A stretch of DNA of 64,000 bases from positions 3,229,001 to 3,293,000 of the forward strand of contig NZ_OX458333.1 of the NCBI RefSeq assembly GCF_949769195.1, given 5' to 3'. Shown in pieces: positions 55,028-64,000 of the stretch. A model generated the notes under the pieces. It had not been told where the DNA came from. It ran no database searches and saw nothing but the letters and a program-made list of their open reading frames with translations. The position numbers and the translations under genes were made by a program. Origin of the DNA: Methylocaldum szegediense. Lineage in GTDB: Bacteria; Pseudomonadota; Gammaproteobacteria; Methylococcales; Methylococcaceae. The first letter of the stretch is position 1, and every line of letters begins with the position of its first letter.

Positions 55028-58000
55028 ATGGCAGAGTTCGCTTATCTCTCCCCGCTTCGACTTATAGACTTCTATGCTTTTTATGGATTGTCTTTCCTAA
55101 TACTCGCAACCGTCGTGTTCTTGCAGCCGCGCAGCGACCGAATGCTTCCTTTCGCGTCGGAGCTTTGGCTGTTGGGGATATTCGGTACTTTACACGGCAT
55201 CAAGGAATGGTTGGATGCCTGGACGCTGCTGAACCGGGCGGAAAATGCGGGCCTACATTGGCTGAATGCCTGCATATTGGTGCTTTCGTACCTGGCTTTG
55301 TTCGAATTCGGGCGCCGTCTGGCGATGATCTGTGCGGTTTCCCGCCCGAGCGAGCAGCCGAGTTGTCGGGCGTGGCTTGGACTTTGGGTTTATCTCCCGC
55401 TGTTGGGCGGCGTATATGCGACGACGTCGGTAGCCGATGATGCCGCTCGCGGGCTGAGTGCTGGCGGACGGATTTTTTTTGGTTTCAGCGGCGGGGTGCT
55501 GAGCGGTTTGTCTTTGGTGGTGAGGCGGGGACGCGTGTGCGGGTGGCCGGTTCTCCCAGAGACCAAGCCTTATTTTTATGTCGCGGCCGGCGCGCTGATC
55601 GTCTATGCCGTCGGTGCAGGACTCGTGGTCGAGGGAGACACCGCGTTCCCCGCTTGGCTCCCTACCACTGGCTCGTTTTTCGCCGTCGCCGGCATTCCCG
55701 TTCATCTCCTTAGAGGGCTTTGCGGGGTCGCGCTGACCTTTGCCCTGGTGATTATTACTCGGTCGGCAAATGTCGCCGCACGAAAACAGGAGGAGGCTGC
55801 GCGCGCCGAGACGGCGGCACTCACCGCCAGTCTTGCGGAGCGCGTGCGGGAAAGCACGGTTTCGCTGGAAGCGGCCAACCGAAGGCTTCTGAAGGAAATC
55901 GAGGATAGAAAGCTTATCGAGCAAGACCTTCGCGAGCGCGAGGCCGACCTTCGTCGCGCGCAGTCCGTGGCCCATGTCGGCAGTTGGCATTTGGACGTCA
56001 CGAACAATACGCTCCGCGGGTCTGCCGAAATGTACCGGATCCTTGGAATGTCGGAAGCCCTGCCGCTCGCGCTGGAAGACTTCTTGACGCTGGTTCATTC
56101 CGAAGACCGCGCATTTGTCGAAAGATCCTGGCAAGCTGCTTTGCGCGGCGAGACTTACGACGTCGAGTATCGCATCATGGTCGCTGGCGAAGTCAGGTGG
56201 GTAAGAGAAAGGGCCGAGCTGGACTTCGATCGTAACGGTCGACCCGTCGCCGGTACCGGCATCGTTCAGGACATCACGCAGCGTAAACTGGCCGAGGATG
56301 AAGTCCGTCATGCTAAGGAACTGATCCAGTTGGTCGTGGATTCGATACCGGTGTACGTAGCGCTGATCGATCGCGAGCAGCGCTACGTCTTGGTCAATCG
56401 AGGCTATGAGGATTGGTTTCAACGGTCGCGCGGCGAAATTATCGGTAAGCGGATGCCCGAACTTATGGACCCGGAAGTTTACGAGCAGGCGAAACCACGT
56501 GTCCAAGCGGCTTTGTCCGGCGAGGCAGTCCGCTACGAGTTGTTGGCTAAAAACCCGAAAGGACTCCCTCGATGGCTCGACATTCAGTATGTGCCCCGAA
56601 CTGACGAAAAGGGAACCGTGTCGGGTTTTTTTGCCTTATGGCATGACATTACGCACCGCAAACATACCGAGCAGCGTTTGCGGCGGGTTTTGGAGCGCCT
56701 GCGGTTTTCCGAAAACCGGCAGCGGGAGCTGGCGCGCCTCGCCCAGCAGGAACAAAGGCGCATGGGGGCGCTGCTGTCCGCTATGAGCATCGGCATTTTG
56801 CTCGAGGACCGGCAAGGCATCATCGAGTATGTCAACCCCGCCTTTCTGCGCATGTGGGCGATAGAGGAAAGCTTCGAGCCGGTGGGACGAGCGACTCGCG
56901 ACGTACTGGAGCATTCGACACACCGCTTCGCCCGTCCAGATCACGCTTCCAAGCATGTCTTACGCGTGCTTGACACTCACGAGGCCAGCGAGCGGTTTGA
57001 ACTTGAGTTATACGACGGACGGGTTCTGGCCCAGATTTCCTATCCGGTAACCGACGATGATGGGCAAACCATCGGCCGCTTGTGGATTTATGAGGATATC
57101 ACCTTCGAGCGTCAAACCGCGAAGCAACTTCTCGATCTCGCTGAACGCGATCCGTTAACCGGCCTGTTCAATCGTCACCGCTTTCAAGACCAACTCGAAC
57201 GCCTAATTACTACGTCCGTACGTACCGGCACCAAATTCTGCCTTATTTATTTCGATCTCGACGAGTTCAAATACATCAACGATACCTTCGGTCATAAGGC
57301 CGGCGATACAGTCCTCGTGCGCATCGCCGGCGAAATTTCCACTTTAGTGCGACACGAGGAAACCTTCGCCCGGTTGGGCGGCGACGAATTTGCCATTTTG
57401 AGCACGCTTACGCCGAATAGCGATCTCAATGCTTTACCGGCGCGCATCGCGAACGCGATCGCGGCCATCCCGTTCCGGTTCCGCGGCACCCATATGCGCG
57501 TCACCGGGAGCGTGGGCGTGGCCGTTTTTCCCGACCACGGGGACAATGCGGAAGACTTGGTCGCGCATGCCGACGCTGCGATGTATCAGGCCAAAGGACA
57601 GGGCAAGAATACCTGGGCGATTTATGACCCGACGCGCGACAGCTCGGAAGCGATGATGGAGCGCCTGTCATGGAACCAGCGTATCGCAGAGTCACTTCAG
57701 AAGGATTTATTCGAGCTTCATTTTCAGGGCGTGTACTCGGTCGGTGGCGGAGGATTGAGTCATCTGGAAGTTCTGGTACGGATGCAAAATCCAGCTGACC
57801 CCGCGAGCCTTATCATGCCAGGGCAGTTTATTTCCATGGCCGAGAAGAGCGGTCAGATCACCGAGATCGACCGCTGGGTGCTGAAGCGCAGCATCGAACT
57901 CTTGGCGCGGAATCCATCCATCCCGCCGCTCGCAGTCAATATTTCCGGCCGCACATTTGACGATTTATCGCTGCCGCATTTTATTCGCAGACAACTGAAA

Positions 58001-58438
58001 CAGAACGGCGTCGACCCGGCACGGCTGATCATCGAGCTCACGGAAACGGCTGCGGTGTCGGATATCCAGGATGCGCAACGCTTCATCGAAGCCATACATC
58101 AGGCCGGTTGCCGGGTTTGCCTGGACGATTTCGGTAGCGGATTTTCGACCTTCGGCTATCTCAAATATTTGGGCGTCGAAGTGCTCAAGATCGATGGATT
58201 GTTTATCCGCGACCTACCGAACAATCGTGACAACCAAATTTTCGTCAAGGCGATGGTCGATGTGGCGCGGGGGCTGCAAAAGCTCACGGTCGCCGAGTAC
58301 GTCGAGGATGCCGCGACCCTGAGCATGGTCCGCAGTCTTGGCGTCAACTTGGTTCAAGGATATTACCTGGACTGCCCCGTCGCCGATCATCCAGCATTGA
58401 CGGAGTACACTTCCGTTATGGAGACTCGATCTCAGTAG
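55028..58438 (+). CDS. Multi-pass membrane PAS-PAS-PAS-GGDEF-EAL protein
   Basis: c-di-GMP turnover protein of 1136 residues. About seven membrane helices occupy residues 15-250 (an unnamed MASE-like sensor region), then a coiled coil, three PAS domains (about 310-420, 425-545, 580-695), a GGDEF domain with RLGGDEFAIL (no canonical RxxD; RHEE instead) and an EAL domain with EVL in place of EAL but the other catalytic residues kept (NISGRTF, IELTET, DDFGSGFSTFGYL, LKIDG, AEYVED, VQGYY). Phosphodiesterase activity is plausible; cyclase activity possible. It appears to be a single gene. Confidence 0.93.
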   Translation: MAEFAYLSPLRLIDFYAFYGLSFLILATVVFLQPRSDRMLPFASELWLLGIFGTLHGIKEWLDAWTLLNRAENAGLHWLNACILVLSYLALFEFGRRLAMICAVSRPSEQPSCRAWLGLWVYLPLLGGVYATTSVADDAARGLSAGGRIFFGFSGGVLSGLSLVVRRGRVCGWPVLPETKPYFYVAAGALIVYAVGAGLVVEGDTAFPAWLPTTGSFFAVAGIPVHLLRGLCGVALTFALVIITRSANVAARKQEEAARAETAALTASLAERVRESTVSLEAANRRLLKEIEDRKLIEQDLREREADLRRAQSVAHVGSWHLDVTNNTLRGSAEMYRILGMSEALPLALEDFLTLVHSEDRAFVERSWQAALRGETYDVEYRIMVAGEVRWVRERAELDFDRNGRPVAGTGIVQDITQRKLAEDEVRHAKELIQLVVDSIPVYVALIDREQRYVLVNRGYEDWFQRSRGEIIGKRMPELMDPEVYEQAKPRVQAALSGEAVRYELLAKNPKGLPRWLDIQYVPRTDEKGTVSGFFALWHDITHRKHTEQRLRRVLERLRFSENRQRELARLAQQEQRRMGALLSAMSIGILLEDRQGIIEYVNPAFLRMWAIEESFEPVGRATRDVLEHSTHRFARPDHASKHVLRVLDTHEASERFELELYDGRVLAQISYPVTDDDGQTIGRLWIYEDITFERQTAKQLLDLAERDPLTGLFNRHRFQDQLERLITTSVRTGTKFCLIYFDLDEFKYINDTFGHKAGDTVLVRIAGEISTLVRHEETFARLGGDEFAILSTLTPNSDLNALPARIANAIAAIPFRFRGTHMRVTGSVGVAVFPDHGDNAEDLVAHADAAMYQAKGQGKNTWAIYDPTRDSSEAMMERLSWNQRIAESLQKDLFELHFQGVYSVGGGGLSHLEVLVRMQNPADPASLIMPGQFISMAEKSGQITEIDRWVLKRSIELLARNPSIPPLAVNISGRTFDDLSLPHFIRRQLKQNGVDPARLIIELTETAAVSDIQDAQRFIEAIHQAGCRVCLDDFGSGFSTFGYLKYLGVEVLKIDGLFIRDLPNNRDNQIFVKAMVDVARGLQKLTVAEYVEDAATLSMVRSLGVNLVQGYYLDCPVADHPALTEYTSVMETRSQ

Positions 58439-58603
58439 GCCATTCGCCCAAAGCCTGGCTAGGTTTTGTTTGGAACCTGCTGAGATAAGGTCTCTCAAGT
58501 GAACCGGTCGACCGTTGGGAATGGACCGAAAAGTCCCGCGCAAGCGCGAAATCCTGCCCGAGTGGAGCCCGTCCTGAGCCTGTACCTTATCGGCTCCTGT
58601 GTT

Positions 58604-59923
58604 TTATATGATCTGGCCGACGGGCACTGCGAAGAATGTCTTCAATACTTTCAACAAATGCGCTTGATCGAGAACGCCCGCGCTTTCACGAATGCTGTGC
58701 ATCGCCCATAATGGGCAGCCCACGTCGACTGTAGGAATGCCCAACCGGGCGGCGGTCATCGGACCTATCGTCGAGCCGCAGGCCAGATCGCTTCGATGGG
58801 AATATTTCTGGTAAGGTACATCCGCCTGCCGGCAAAGCTCGATGAACTTTGCTTCCGTCATGCTGTCGGTTGCGTAACGCTGGTTCGCGTTGATCTTGAT
58901 CGCGGGTCCCCGGTTGACGGCAATGCGGTGGAGCGGTTCGTATGCGTTGGGAAAATTGGGGTGATAGGCATGGGCAGCGTCGGCGCTGATCATGAAGCTG
59001 CAGGACAATGCTTGCTTGTAGCCGGGTGCGTTCGCATCGGTCGCATAGGCGAGACGTTCTAAAACGTCCGAAATGAAACTGCCCATTGCGCCCCGATTGC
59101 TTTCGCTGCCGATTTCCTCGTGGTCGAAAAAAGCACCCACACAGGTGCTTTCCGGGGCTTCGGTTTCCAGAAGCGCAACCAGTCCGGCGTAGCAGGAGCT
59201 GAGGTTGTCGAGCTGGCTGTCGGCGATAAATTCGAGTTCTGGTCCCCAAAAAGAACCTTTTTGGGTATCGTATACATTTAAATCCCAACTTAGAATATCG
59301 TTTGCGTTACACTTAGCCTTTTCCGTCAAGAGATCCAAAAATTTTTGTTCTACCGATTCGTTGTCGCAGAGGCCGCAGAGCAACAAGGGCAGTTCGTTCT
59401 GCTTGTTGAATTTCAATCCGTCTTCATTCACGGAACGATTCATGTGAATGGCGAGATTGGCCAGTCGCAGTAAAGGTTGTTCGAAGCGAATCAGAAAACT
59501 GTTGAGACTCGAGTCGTTTCTGACGTAGATTCGGCCAGCGAGGCTCAGATCGCGGTCGCTAAAGGTAGCGAGGATAGGACCGCCGTAAACCTCCACGGCG
59601 AGGCGCATCATGGTTTCCGTTCGATGTGCAGGCTGGGGCTTGAGGCGCAAACCGGGCGAGTCGGTATGAGCACCTACGATGCGAAAGCCTCCCTCGGTCA
59701 GGGGTTTGGAGCCAAGAATGAAGGCAATCAGCGAGGACCCACCACGAATGACGTAGTATCGGCCTTCGGCGCGCAAATCCCAGGTTTCGCTTTCCTCCAA
59801 GCGTGTAAAGCCTTTCTCGTGCAACCGTTGTTCCATGGCGGCAACGGCATGCCACGGGCTGGGACTGGCGTCGATAAAGTCGAGCAGGTCTTGGGCGTGT
59901 CTGGCGATTTCGGAAGCGACCAT
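58604..59923 (-). CDS. apeB: M18-family aspartyl aminopeptidase
   Basis: Zinc aminopeptidase of 439 residues, the usual length. Family motifs: VGAHTDSPGLRLKP (zinc His), ADSQLDNLSSCYAGL (zinc Asp), FFDHEEIGSES (catalytic Glu and zinc ligand), SADAAHAYHPNF and CGSTIGPMTAARLG. Cytoplasmic, releases N-terminal acidic or other residues. Convergent with the GGDEF-EAL gene and divergent from haoA. Confidence 0.94.
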   Translation of the reverse strand: MVASEIARHAQDLLDFIDASPSPWHAVAAMEQRLHEKGFTRLEESETWDLRAEGRYYVIRGGSSLIAFILGSKPLTEGGFRIVGAHTDSPGLRLKPQPAHRTETMMRLAVEVYGGPILATFSDRDLSLAGRIYVRNDSSLNSFLIRFEQPLLRLANLAIHMNRSVNEDGLKFNKQNELPLLLCGLCDNESVEQKFLDLLTEKAKCNANDILSWDLNVYDTQKGSFWGPELEFIADSQLDNLSSCYAGLVALLETEAPESTCVGAFFDHEEIGSESNRGAMGSFISDVLERLAYATDANAPGYKQALSCSFMISADAAHAYHPNFPNAYEPLHRIAVNRGPAIKINANQRYATDSMTEAKFIELCRQADVPYQKYSHRSDLACGSTIGPMTAARLGIPTVDVGCPLWAMHSIRESAGVLDQAHLLKVLKTFFAVPVGQII

Positions 59924-60022
59924 GCGGAAAAGCCTTGAATAAAACGTTTGACGACAAATGGTTCTGAATCGATACTATTTGGTGGGCGTCCGTTACAAGC
60001 GGGCCCTAACGGAGGAGTGACG

Positions 60023-61642
60023 ATGCTAACAAAGATCTTAAAAAGCGTAATCTTCTTGCTCGTCGCGCAAGCGCTTGTGGCGACTGCCTACGCGAAGCAG
60101 GAAGACATCAGCTTTCAACAGCTAAAAGACAAATACTATCAAGACCATCCCGGAAAGGGGAAATTCGGGGACCTTTGGGAGCCGATTCCAATTCAGAAAT
60201 ATTGGAATCCGAAGGATTTCTACAAGCCTCCCACGACCGTGACGGGCGAGGTGACGCGCGACCAATGCGTTGTCTGCCACGAATCTGTGACGCCGGGTGC
60301 GTTCCACGCCTGGAAAAATAGCACCCATGCGAATTTGGACAAGATTCGCAATATGCCCAACGCGCAGGATCCGCGCTACTACAAGAAAGCGAAACTCGCC
60401 GAGGTCGAGCAGCAATTGGTCAAGCAGGGTCTGCTCAAAGAGGGCGAGCAGCTCAAGGATGTGGGCTGTATCGACTGTCACGGCAGCGTCGGCGCCAAAT
60501 CCATTCAGCACGACAAAGATCTGGTCATGCCTGACCGGGCCAAGTGCGGAACCTGCCACACGACGGAATTCGCCGAGGCCGAATCCGAGAAAGAGCAGGA
60601 ATGGCCGCAGGGCCAGTGGTCGAAAGGGCATCCGTCCCATGCGGTCGACTGGAAGGCTAACGTGGAGACCGGGATCTGGGCGGGGATGGCGGAGCGCGAG
60701 ATCGCCCAGGGCTGCGATATGTGTCATTACCAGCAGAACAAGTGTGACGGCTGTCATACGAGGCACACGTTCTCCGCAGCCGAGGCCCGTCAGCCGGAAG
60801 CCTGTGCGACCTGCCACAACGGCGTGGATCACAACGAATATGAAAACTATCTGCTATCCAAGCATGGCACCGTCTATCTGACTCAGGGCAAGGAGAAATG
60901 GAACTTCGAGGTTCCGTTGAAAGACGCCATCACGAAGGGCGGTTATACGGCTCCGACTTGCCAGACCTGTCACTTCGAGTTCGAGGGTGAATATTCGCAC
61001 AACCTGGTACGCAAAGTGCGTTGGGCTTTCAACCCGACTCCTGCGATTGCCGACAACCTGAATCATCCTTGGTTCGAGGACCGTAAAGACGCTTGGGTGC
61101 AAACCTGTGCGAACTGCCATTCTCCGAGCTTCGCCGAGAGTTATCTCACCGCGGCGGACAAGGGCACGATTGCGGGTCTCAAAGTCGAGCAAGAAGCCAA
61201 GAAAGTCGTCGAGGCTTTATATAACGACGGCCTATTGCCCGGACAGAAGACTAATCGCCCGGCACCGCCGAATCCGGAAAAAGATGCCGCGGGTGGATTT
61301 TTCCAACTGTTCTGGGCCAAAGGGAACAACCCGTCTCACGTGGAGCGCGTTTACGCCGATATGTGGGAGCATGACCTGATCAAGCTCTACAAAGGACTGT
61401 TCCACGTCAACCCGGGCGGTTTCACCTACACTGAAGGTTGGTCGGAGTTGATGCGTGATTACGCCATTATCATGGACGAGAACACCAAGCTTCGGGAAGC
61501 GGCCGGGAAAACCGCGCAAAACGGCGAATCGACGACCCGGGCGGCCTTGCGCGAGTTTAAGGATGCCGCCACCAGTCGGTATGTACTTGGTTCGCTCCTA
61601 GTCGCCGCCGGTATCGTGGTGATCCGTTCCCGCAAGCGCTAG
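60023..61642 (+). CDS. haoA: Octahaem hydroxylamine oxidoreductase
   Basis: Exported multihaem cytochrome of 539 residues that oxidises hydroxylamine. The signal peptide is SVIFLLVAQALVATAYA. Eight CxxCH haem sites are at residues 82, 149, 175, 231, 241, 261, 313 and 362; the fourth (CDMCH) corresponds in order to the P460 haem, and Tyr469 in GGFTYTEGW is the candidate cross-linking tyrosine. A C-terminal hydrophobic segment with basic end (YVLGSLLVAAGIVVIRSRKR) suggests membrane anchoring. ATG 60023 has GGAGGAGTGACG upstream. In methanotrophs it removes hydroxylamine made when methane monooxygenase oxidises ammonia. Confidence 0.96.
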   Translation: MLTKILKSVIFLLVAQALVATAYAKQEDISFQQLKDKYYQDHPGKGKFGDLWEPIPIQKYWNPKDFYKPPTTVTGEVTRDQCVVCHESVTPGAFHAWKNSTHANLDKIRNMPNAQDPRYYKKAKLAEVEQQLVKQGLLKEGEQLKDVGCIDCHGSVGAKSIQHDKDLVMPDRAKCGTCHTTEFAEAESEKEQEWPQGQWSKGHPSHAVDWKANVETGIWAGMAEREIAQGCDMCHYQQNKCDGCHTRHTFSAAEARQPEACATCHNGVDHNEYENYLLSKHGTVYLTQGKEKWNFEVPLKDAITKGGYTAPTCQTCHFEFEGEYSHNLVRKVRWAFNPTPAIADNLNHPWFEDRKDAWVQTCANCHSPSFAESYLTAADKGTIAGLKVEQEAKKVVEALYNDGLLPGQKTNRPAPPNPEKDAAGGFFQLFWAKGNNPSHVERVYADMWEHDLIKLYKGLFHVNPGGFTYTEGWSELMRDYAIIMDENTKLREAAGKTAQNGESTTRAALREFKDAATSRYVLGSLLVAAGIVVIRSRKR

Positions 61643-61649
61643 GAGCGGC

Positions 61650-62669
61650 ATGACGCGCCTTGGCGAGGATACCCGACGCAGCAGCAAACCGAGACTGTTT
61701 CTAGGCCTTGGGTTGCTGCTCGTCGGGATAGCCATCTTCTTTTTCGGATTGCCGCACTTCTTTTCCGAGGAATTGCGGTTCCAGAAGATTAAGGAGATGA
61801 AACCCGGCGATCCGGGCTTCCCCACGCTGGAAGGGCAATTTCAGCCCGAGAGTCTAGGGGAATATGAGATTAGTCGGGGAGATCAAGCGAAGGTCTCTTT
61901 GCACGCCGTAAGTTACCGCGACAAAAGTGGTGAATTGCGGCGTGCTCTTATTTTTCCGCCGACCGAGCAAGGTTCATCCGCGTTGCCTGGCGTCGGTGAC
62001 GGAAATCGTGTGCGTCATGATCTCTGGATGAGCGCGGCGAAAGCGGTTCGTCGACACACGGACGAGAACGCTTTGTTCGTGTCTTGGTGGGATAACGCTC
62101 AGCGAATCCACTTTTTGACCGGCCGCGACGTTTGGGCGATGCAGCCCGTAGCGGATGCGTTCTCCGAACCGCGTGCAAGGGATTTTTGGGGCGAAATTGC
62201 CGGCGGCTTTGCGGAAGACGAGCAGCCGCTGCGTCAGCTAGCGCGCTGGCTGACCATGGATGCCGATCAGGCGCTTGCCGAACTTTCGGAACGTTTGCCG
62301 AAAGATAGGCCGGTTTTCTGGGTCGTTTGTTTGGACGATCTGGCTAGACTTTCGGAGGTCGAGTCCCTGAGCGGTGTCACTCTTCCTTTCGAGGCACGAT
62401 TCTTTCCGGCCGAATCGAATATCCACGCACAGATTGCGGCGGTAAAACGTTGGGCAGGGGAAAAGGGGAGCGGCAATTATCTGATTCATCCGCTTCCGGG
62501 CGGCGGTATTCGTGCTTGGCGCATCACCGCGGAAGAAGGCGAAAAAACGCTTTTGGCTCGACTGTTACCTTTCGTCGGTTCCATAGGCCACACCCCTCCT
62601 CAATTGCAACTGGTCTACCAGTCGGAGCAGGGCGCTTATCTCAGTATCTTCAAGTGGGTTACACAGTAA
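61650..62669 (+). CDS. haoB: Hydroxylamine oxidation protein HaoB
   Basis: Protein of 339 residues, starting 8 bp after haoA. One N-terminal membrane helix (LFLGLGLLLVGIAIFFFGL) precedes a periplasmic domain that contains no haem motif and few cysteines. It follows haoA in both ammonia oxidisers and methanotrophs; its biochemical role is unproven. DALFVSWWDN-like aromatic stretches are seen (ENALFVSWWDNAQRIHF). Confidence 0.9.
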   Translation: MTRLGEDTRRSSKPRLFLGLGLLLVGIAIFFFGLPHFFSEELRFQKIKEMKPGDPGFPTLEGQFQPESLGEYEISRGDQAKVSLHAVSYRDKSGELRRALIFPPTEQGSSALPGVGDGNRVRHDLWMSAAKAVRRHTDENALFVSWWDNAQRIHFLTGRDVWAMQPVADAFSEPRARDFWGEIAGGFAEDEQPLRQLARWLTMDADQALAELSERLPKDRPVFWVVCLDDLARLSEVESLSGVTLPFEARFFPAESNIHAQIAAVKRWAGEKGSGNYLIHPLPGGGIRAWRITAEEGEKTLLARLLPFVGSIGHTPPQLQLVYQSEQGAYLSIFKWVTQ

Positions 62670-62890
62670 CTGAATAGACGATTGCCTTGCGGTAGACTGT
62701 TGTGTTCCATAGGGCACACCCGGTTTGGCAGTCACCCTAAAAGAGAGAGTCGCGATTGAGAGTCTGTGTCGGCAGGGCGTTGACCCTGGGTCTGTCGAAT
62801 GGCGTGTCATGAGCCGAGTCGAAGGGCTTTTAGCGCACTTCCAATGTTCTGCGATAATTAGCGGCAATGTTATGGCCGAGTTGGAAAGGG

Positions 62891-63193
62891 ATGGTCGACA
62901 AACGCAAATATTTGCGTACCGCGATCAACGCGAGCGTGTCGATAATGCACGATTCTCTCGGTACAATCGAACTGACTACAGCTGACATCTCGGACGGCGG
63001 GTTGTTTGTTCATACGGATGGCTGCCCTCAATTTGCTGTCGGAGATGAAGTGAAAGTCCAAGTTTGTGAGATCGCGGACGCACCCGTTCTTCGTGCAGTT
63101 GTGGTCAGGCTGACGACCGAGGGTGCAGGGCTGCGCTTTCTGGATGATGACGAAACCAGCGCCGTCCAAGTCGTGTCTCACGCTGCTCGGTAA
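62891..63193 (+). CDS. PilZ-domain protein
   Basis: c-di-GMP receptor-type protein of about 100 residues. The ligand motifs are present: RKYLR (RxxxR) at residues 5-9 and DISDGGLFV (D/NxSxxG). The ATG at 62891 puts RxxxR near the N-terminus as usual; an upstream in-frame ATG at 62867 is the alternative. It lies between haoB and ccmA on the same strand; whether it is linked to either is unclear. Confidence 0.85.
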   Translation: MVDKRKYLRTAINASVSIMHDSLGTIELTTADISDGGLFVHTDGCPQFAVGDEVKVQVCEIADAPVLRAVVVRLTTEGAGLRFLDDDETSAVQVVSHAAR

Positions 63194-63262
63194 TGGCCGT
63201 ATCGGTTTTAATGCCGCTTGGTAACGTAATAGAGCATTCAAGACAGCTTTCCCGACTAATTG

Positions 63263-63892
63263 ATGAATCATCCAGAGCCCACGCTTCAAGCGCGGAGATT
63301 GGAGTGCGTGCGCTCCGATAGCCTTTTGTTCACTGACCTCAACTTTTGCGTCAGAGCCGGGCAGGTTCTTCAAATTGAGGGGCCCAACGGCAGCGGTAAG
63401 ACTAGTTTGCTGCGGATACTCGCCGGCCTCACTCCACCCAACGAAGGAGAAGTGTTGTGGCGTGGCGAGAACATAGCCCGGCGGCGCTCTACCTATTTTT
63501 CCGAAACCGCTTATTTGGGACACCAGTTGGGGTTAAAAGCGGATCTTTCCGTCGAGGAAAATCTACGTCTCTCGCTTGCCCTCAATGGTTTGTCTTTTTC
63601 GCGTGCAAGCTTGGAGGAAGCCCTTCAGACTGTAGGTCTCGAGGGGCGAGAAACGACGCCCGCCCGGGCGCTTTCGGCAGGACAGCGGCAGCGTATTACT
63701 TTAGCACGACTGATTTTGTCGTCCGCCGTTCTTTGGATTCTCGACGAACCTTTTACGGCACTAGATTCAAGCGGCGTTACCTTGGTAGAGGCGATGCTGA
63801 GATCACATTTGAACCGTGGCGGCTTGGCGATTCTCACATCTCACCAAACCGTACGCCTGGATGGTGGACTTATCAAGCTGGCATTGACGTGA
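63263..63892 (+). CDS. ccmA: Haem exporter ATP-binding protein CcmA
   Basis: ATPase of 209 residues, the usual CcmA size. Walker A IEGPNGSGKTSLLRILAGL, then GEVLWRGENI and TAYLGHQLGLKADLSVEENL, both characteristic of CcmA; signature LSAGQRQRITLARLI, Walker B LWILDEPFTALD and LTSHQ. It works with CcmB in cytochrome c maturation, which supplies covalent haem for HaoA and other cytochromes. ATG at 63263. Confidence 0.94.
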   Translation: MNHPEPTLQARRLECVRSDSLLFTDLNFCVRAGQVLQIEGPNGSGKTSLLRILAGLTPPNEGEVLWRGENIARRRSTYFSETAYLGHQLGLKADLSVEENLRLSLALNGLSFSRASLEEALQTVGLEGRETTPARALSAGQRQRITLARLILSSAVLWILDEPFTALDSSGVTLVEAMLRSHLNRGGLAILTSHQTVRLDGGLIKLALT

Positions 63893-63896
63893 TCAA

Positions 63897-64000
63897 ATGA
63901 TCGGGCCTTTTTTTGCGCTGTTTAAGCGAGATCTGTTGCTAGCCTTCCGTCACCGCGGCGAGCTTGTCAATCCCCTGCTATTTTTCCTAATTGTTGTGAC
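63897..64000 (+). CDS. ccmB: Haem exporter permease CcmB, 5' part (runs off window)
   Basis: Only 34 codons are present. The translation FALFKRDLLLAFRHRGELVN followed by PLLFFLIVV is the typical CcmB N-terminus, leading into the first membrane helix. It starts four bases after the ccmA stop. Confidence 0.9.
   Translation, partial: MIGPFFALFKRDLLLAFRHRGELVNPLLFFLIVV

Noticed and set aside
55253-56506. A 417-codon minus-strand frame
   Set aside because: Antisense to the PAS-GGDEF-EAL gene; low-complexity product.
1-64000. tRNA, rRNA and CRISPR arrays
   Set aside because: Read-through of the intergenic regions showed no cloverleaf with TTCGANTC-type arm, no rRNA segments and no regularly spaced repeats; a covariance search would be needed to exclude a small RNA gene.

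Overview
The window is GC-rich bacterial chromosomal DNA. It most likely comes from a gammaproteobacterial methanotroph (Methylococcaceae or a close relative). The main reason is an octahaem hydroxylamine oxidoreductase gene followed by haoB, without the cycA/cycB electron-transfer genes that ammonia oxidisers carry next to it, and followed by the start of a cytochrome c maturation locus (ccmA, ccmB). Sulfate and sulfonate importers, many c-di-GMP proteins and many short intergenic palindromic repeats also fit. The assignment is inference; there is no rRNA or other taxonomic marker here.

Layout. 1-2.4 kb: the 3' part of a sigma-54 activator and a methyltransferase. 2.4-2.9 kb: an array of six perfect hairpins. 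2.9-9.05 kb (minus): a compact seven-gene operon running ECF sigma factor, probable anti-sigma factor, CnrX-like periplasmic sensor, TolC, MacA, MacB ATPase, MacB permease. 9.3-11.3 kb (minus): orphan ParA, DUF1992 and RMD1-family genes. 11.5-12.6 kb: an IS481-family element with a 6-bp CCTAGA target duplication. 13.3-22.2 kb (plus): porin, ssuA, a small unknown gene, ssuC, ssuB, an AprA-like flavoprotein, an AprB-like ferredoxin and a flavoprotein with C-terminal HEAT repeats, probably for uptake and processing of organosulfur compounds. 23.1-26.0 kb (minus): cysA, cysW, cysT. 27.0-35.9 kb (plus): an exopolysaccharide locus with a HasA/NodC-type glycosyltransferase, a degenerate deacetylase-like protein, a 1351-residue TPR/deacetylase/beta-barrel protein and a secreted protein. 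36.1-40.5 kb (minus): a degenerate EAL protein, the sulfate-binding protein, an AlgE-type porin, a possible small protein and a YezD-family protein. 41.1-45.4 kb (minus): a P2-type cation ATPase coupled to a very divergent methionine adenosyltransferase. 45.7-51.7 kb (minus): guanine deaminase, HAD phosphatase, PAS-GGDEF protein, OpgD. 51.9-59.9 kb: Nif3-like, DUF123, GNAT, Met/His-rich periplasmic protein, phosphodiesterase, PAS-GGDEF-EAL protein, M18 aminopeptidase. 60.0-64.0 kb (plus): haoA, haoB, PilZ protein, ccmA and the start of ccmB.

How it fits together. Three themes recur. Sulfur acquisition: the ssu cluster, cysTWA, sbp and yezD all lie between 13 and 41 kb, but the exopolysaccharide locus sits between cysTWA and sbp. 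Envelope polysaccharide and c-di-GMP: glycosyltransferase, deacetylase proteins, OpgD, two GGDEF proteins, a degenerate EAL protein and a PilZ protein. Nitrogen detoxification: haoAB removes the hydroxylamine that methane monooxygenase makes from ammonia. The strongest candidates for something undescribed are the single-chain TPR-NodB-beta-barrel protein with its degenerate deacetylase partner, the coupled P-type ATPase and divergent MetK, the sulfonate/AprAB-like/HEAT-flavoprotein cluster, and a pair of homologous structured intergenic elements near 1.4 and 54.2 kb.
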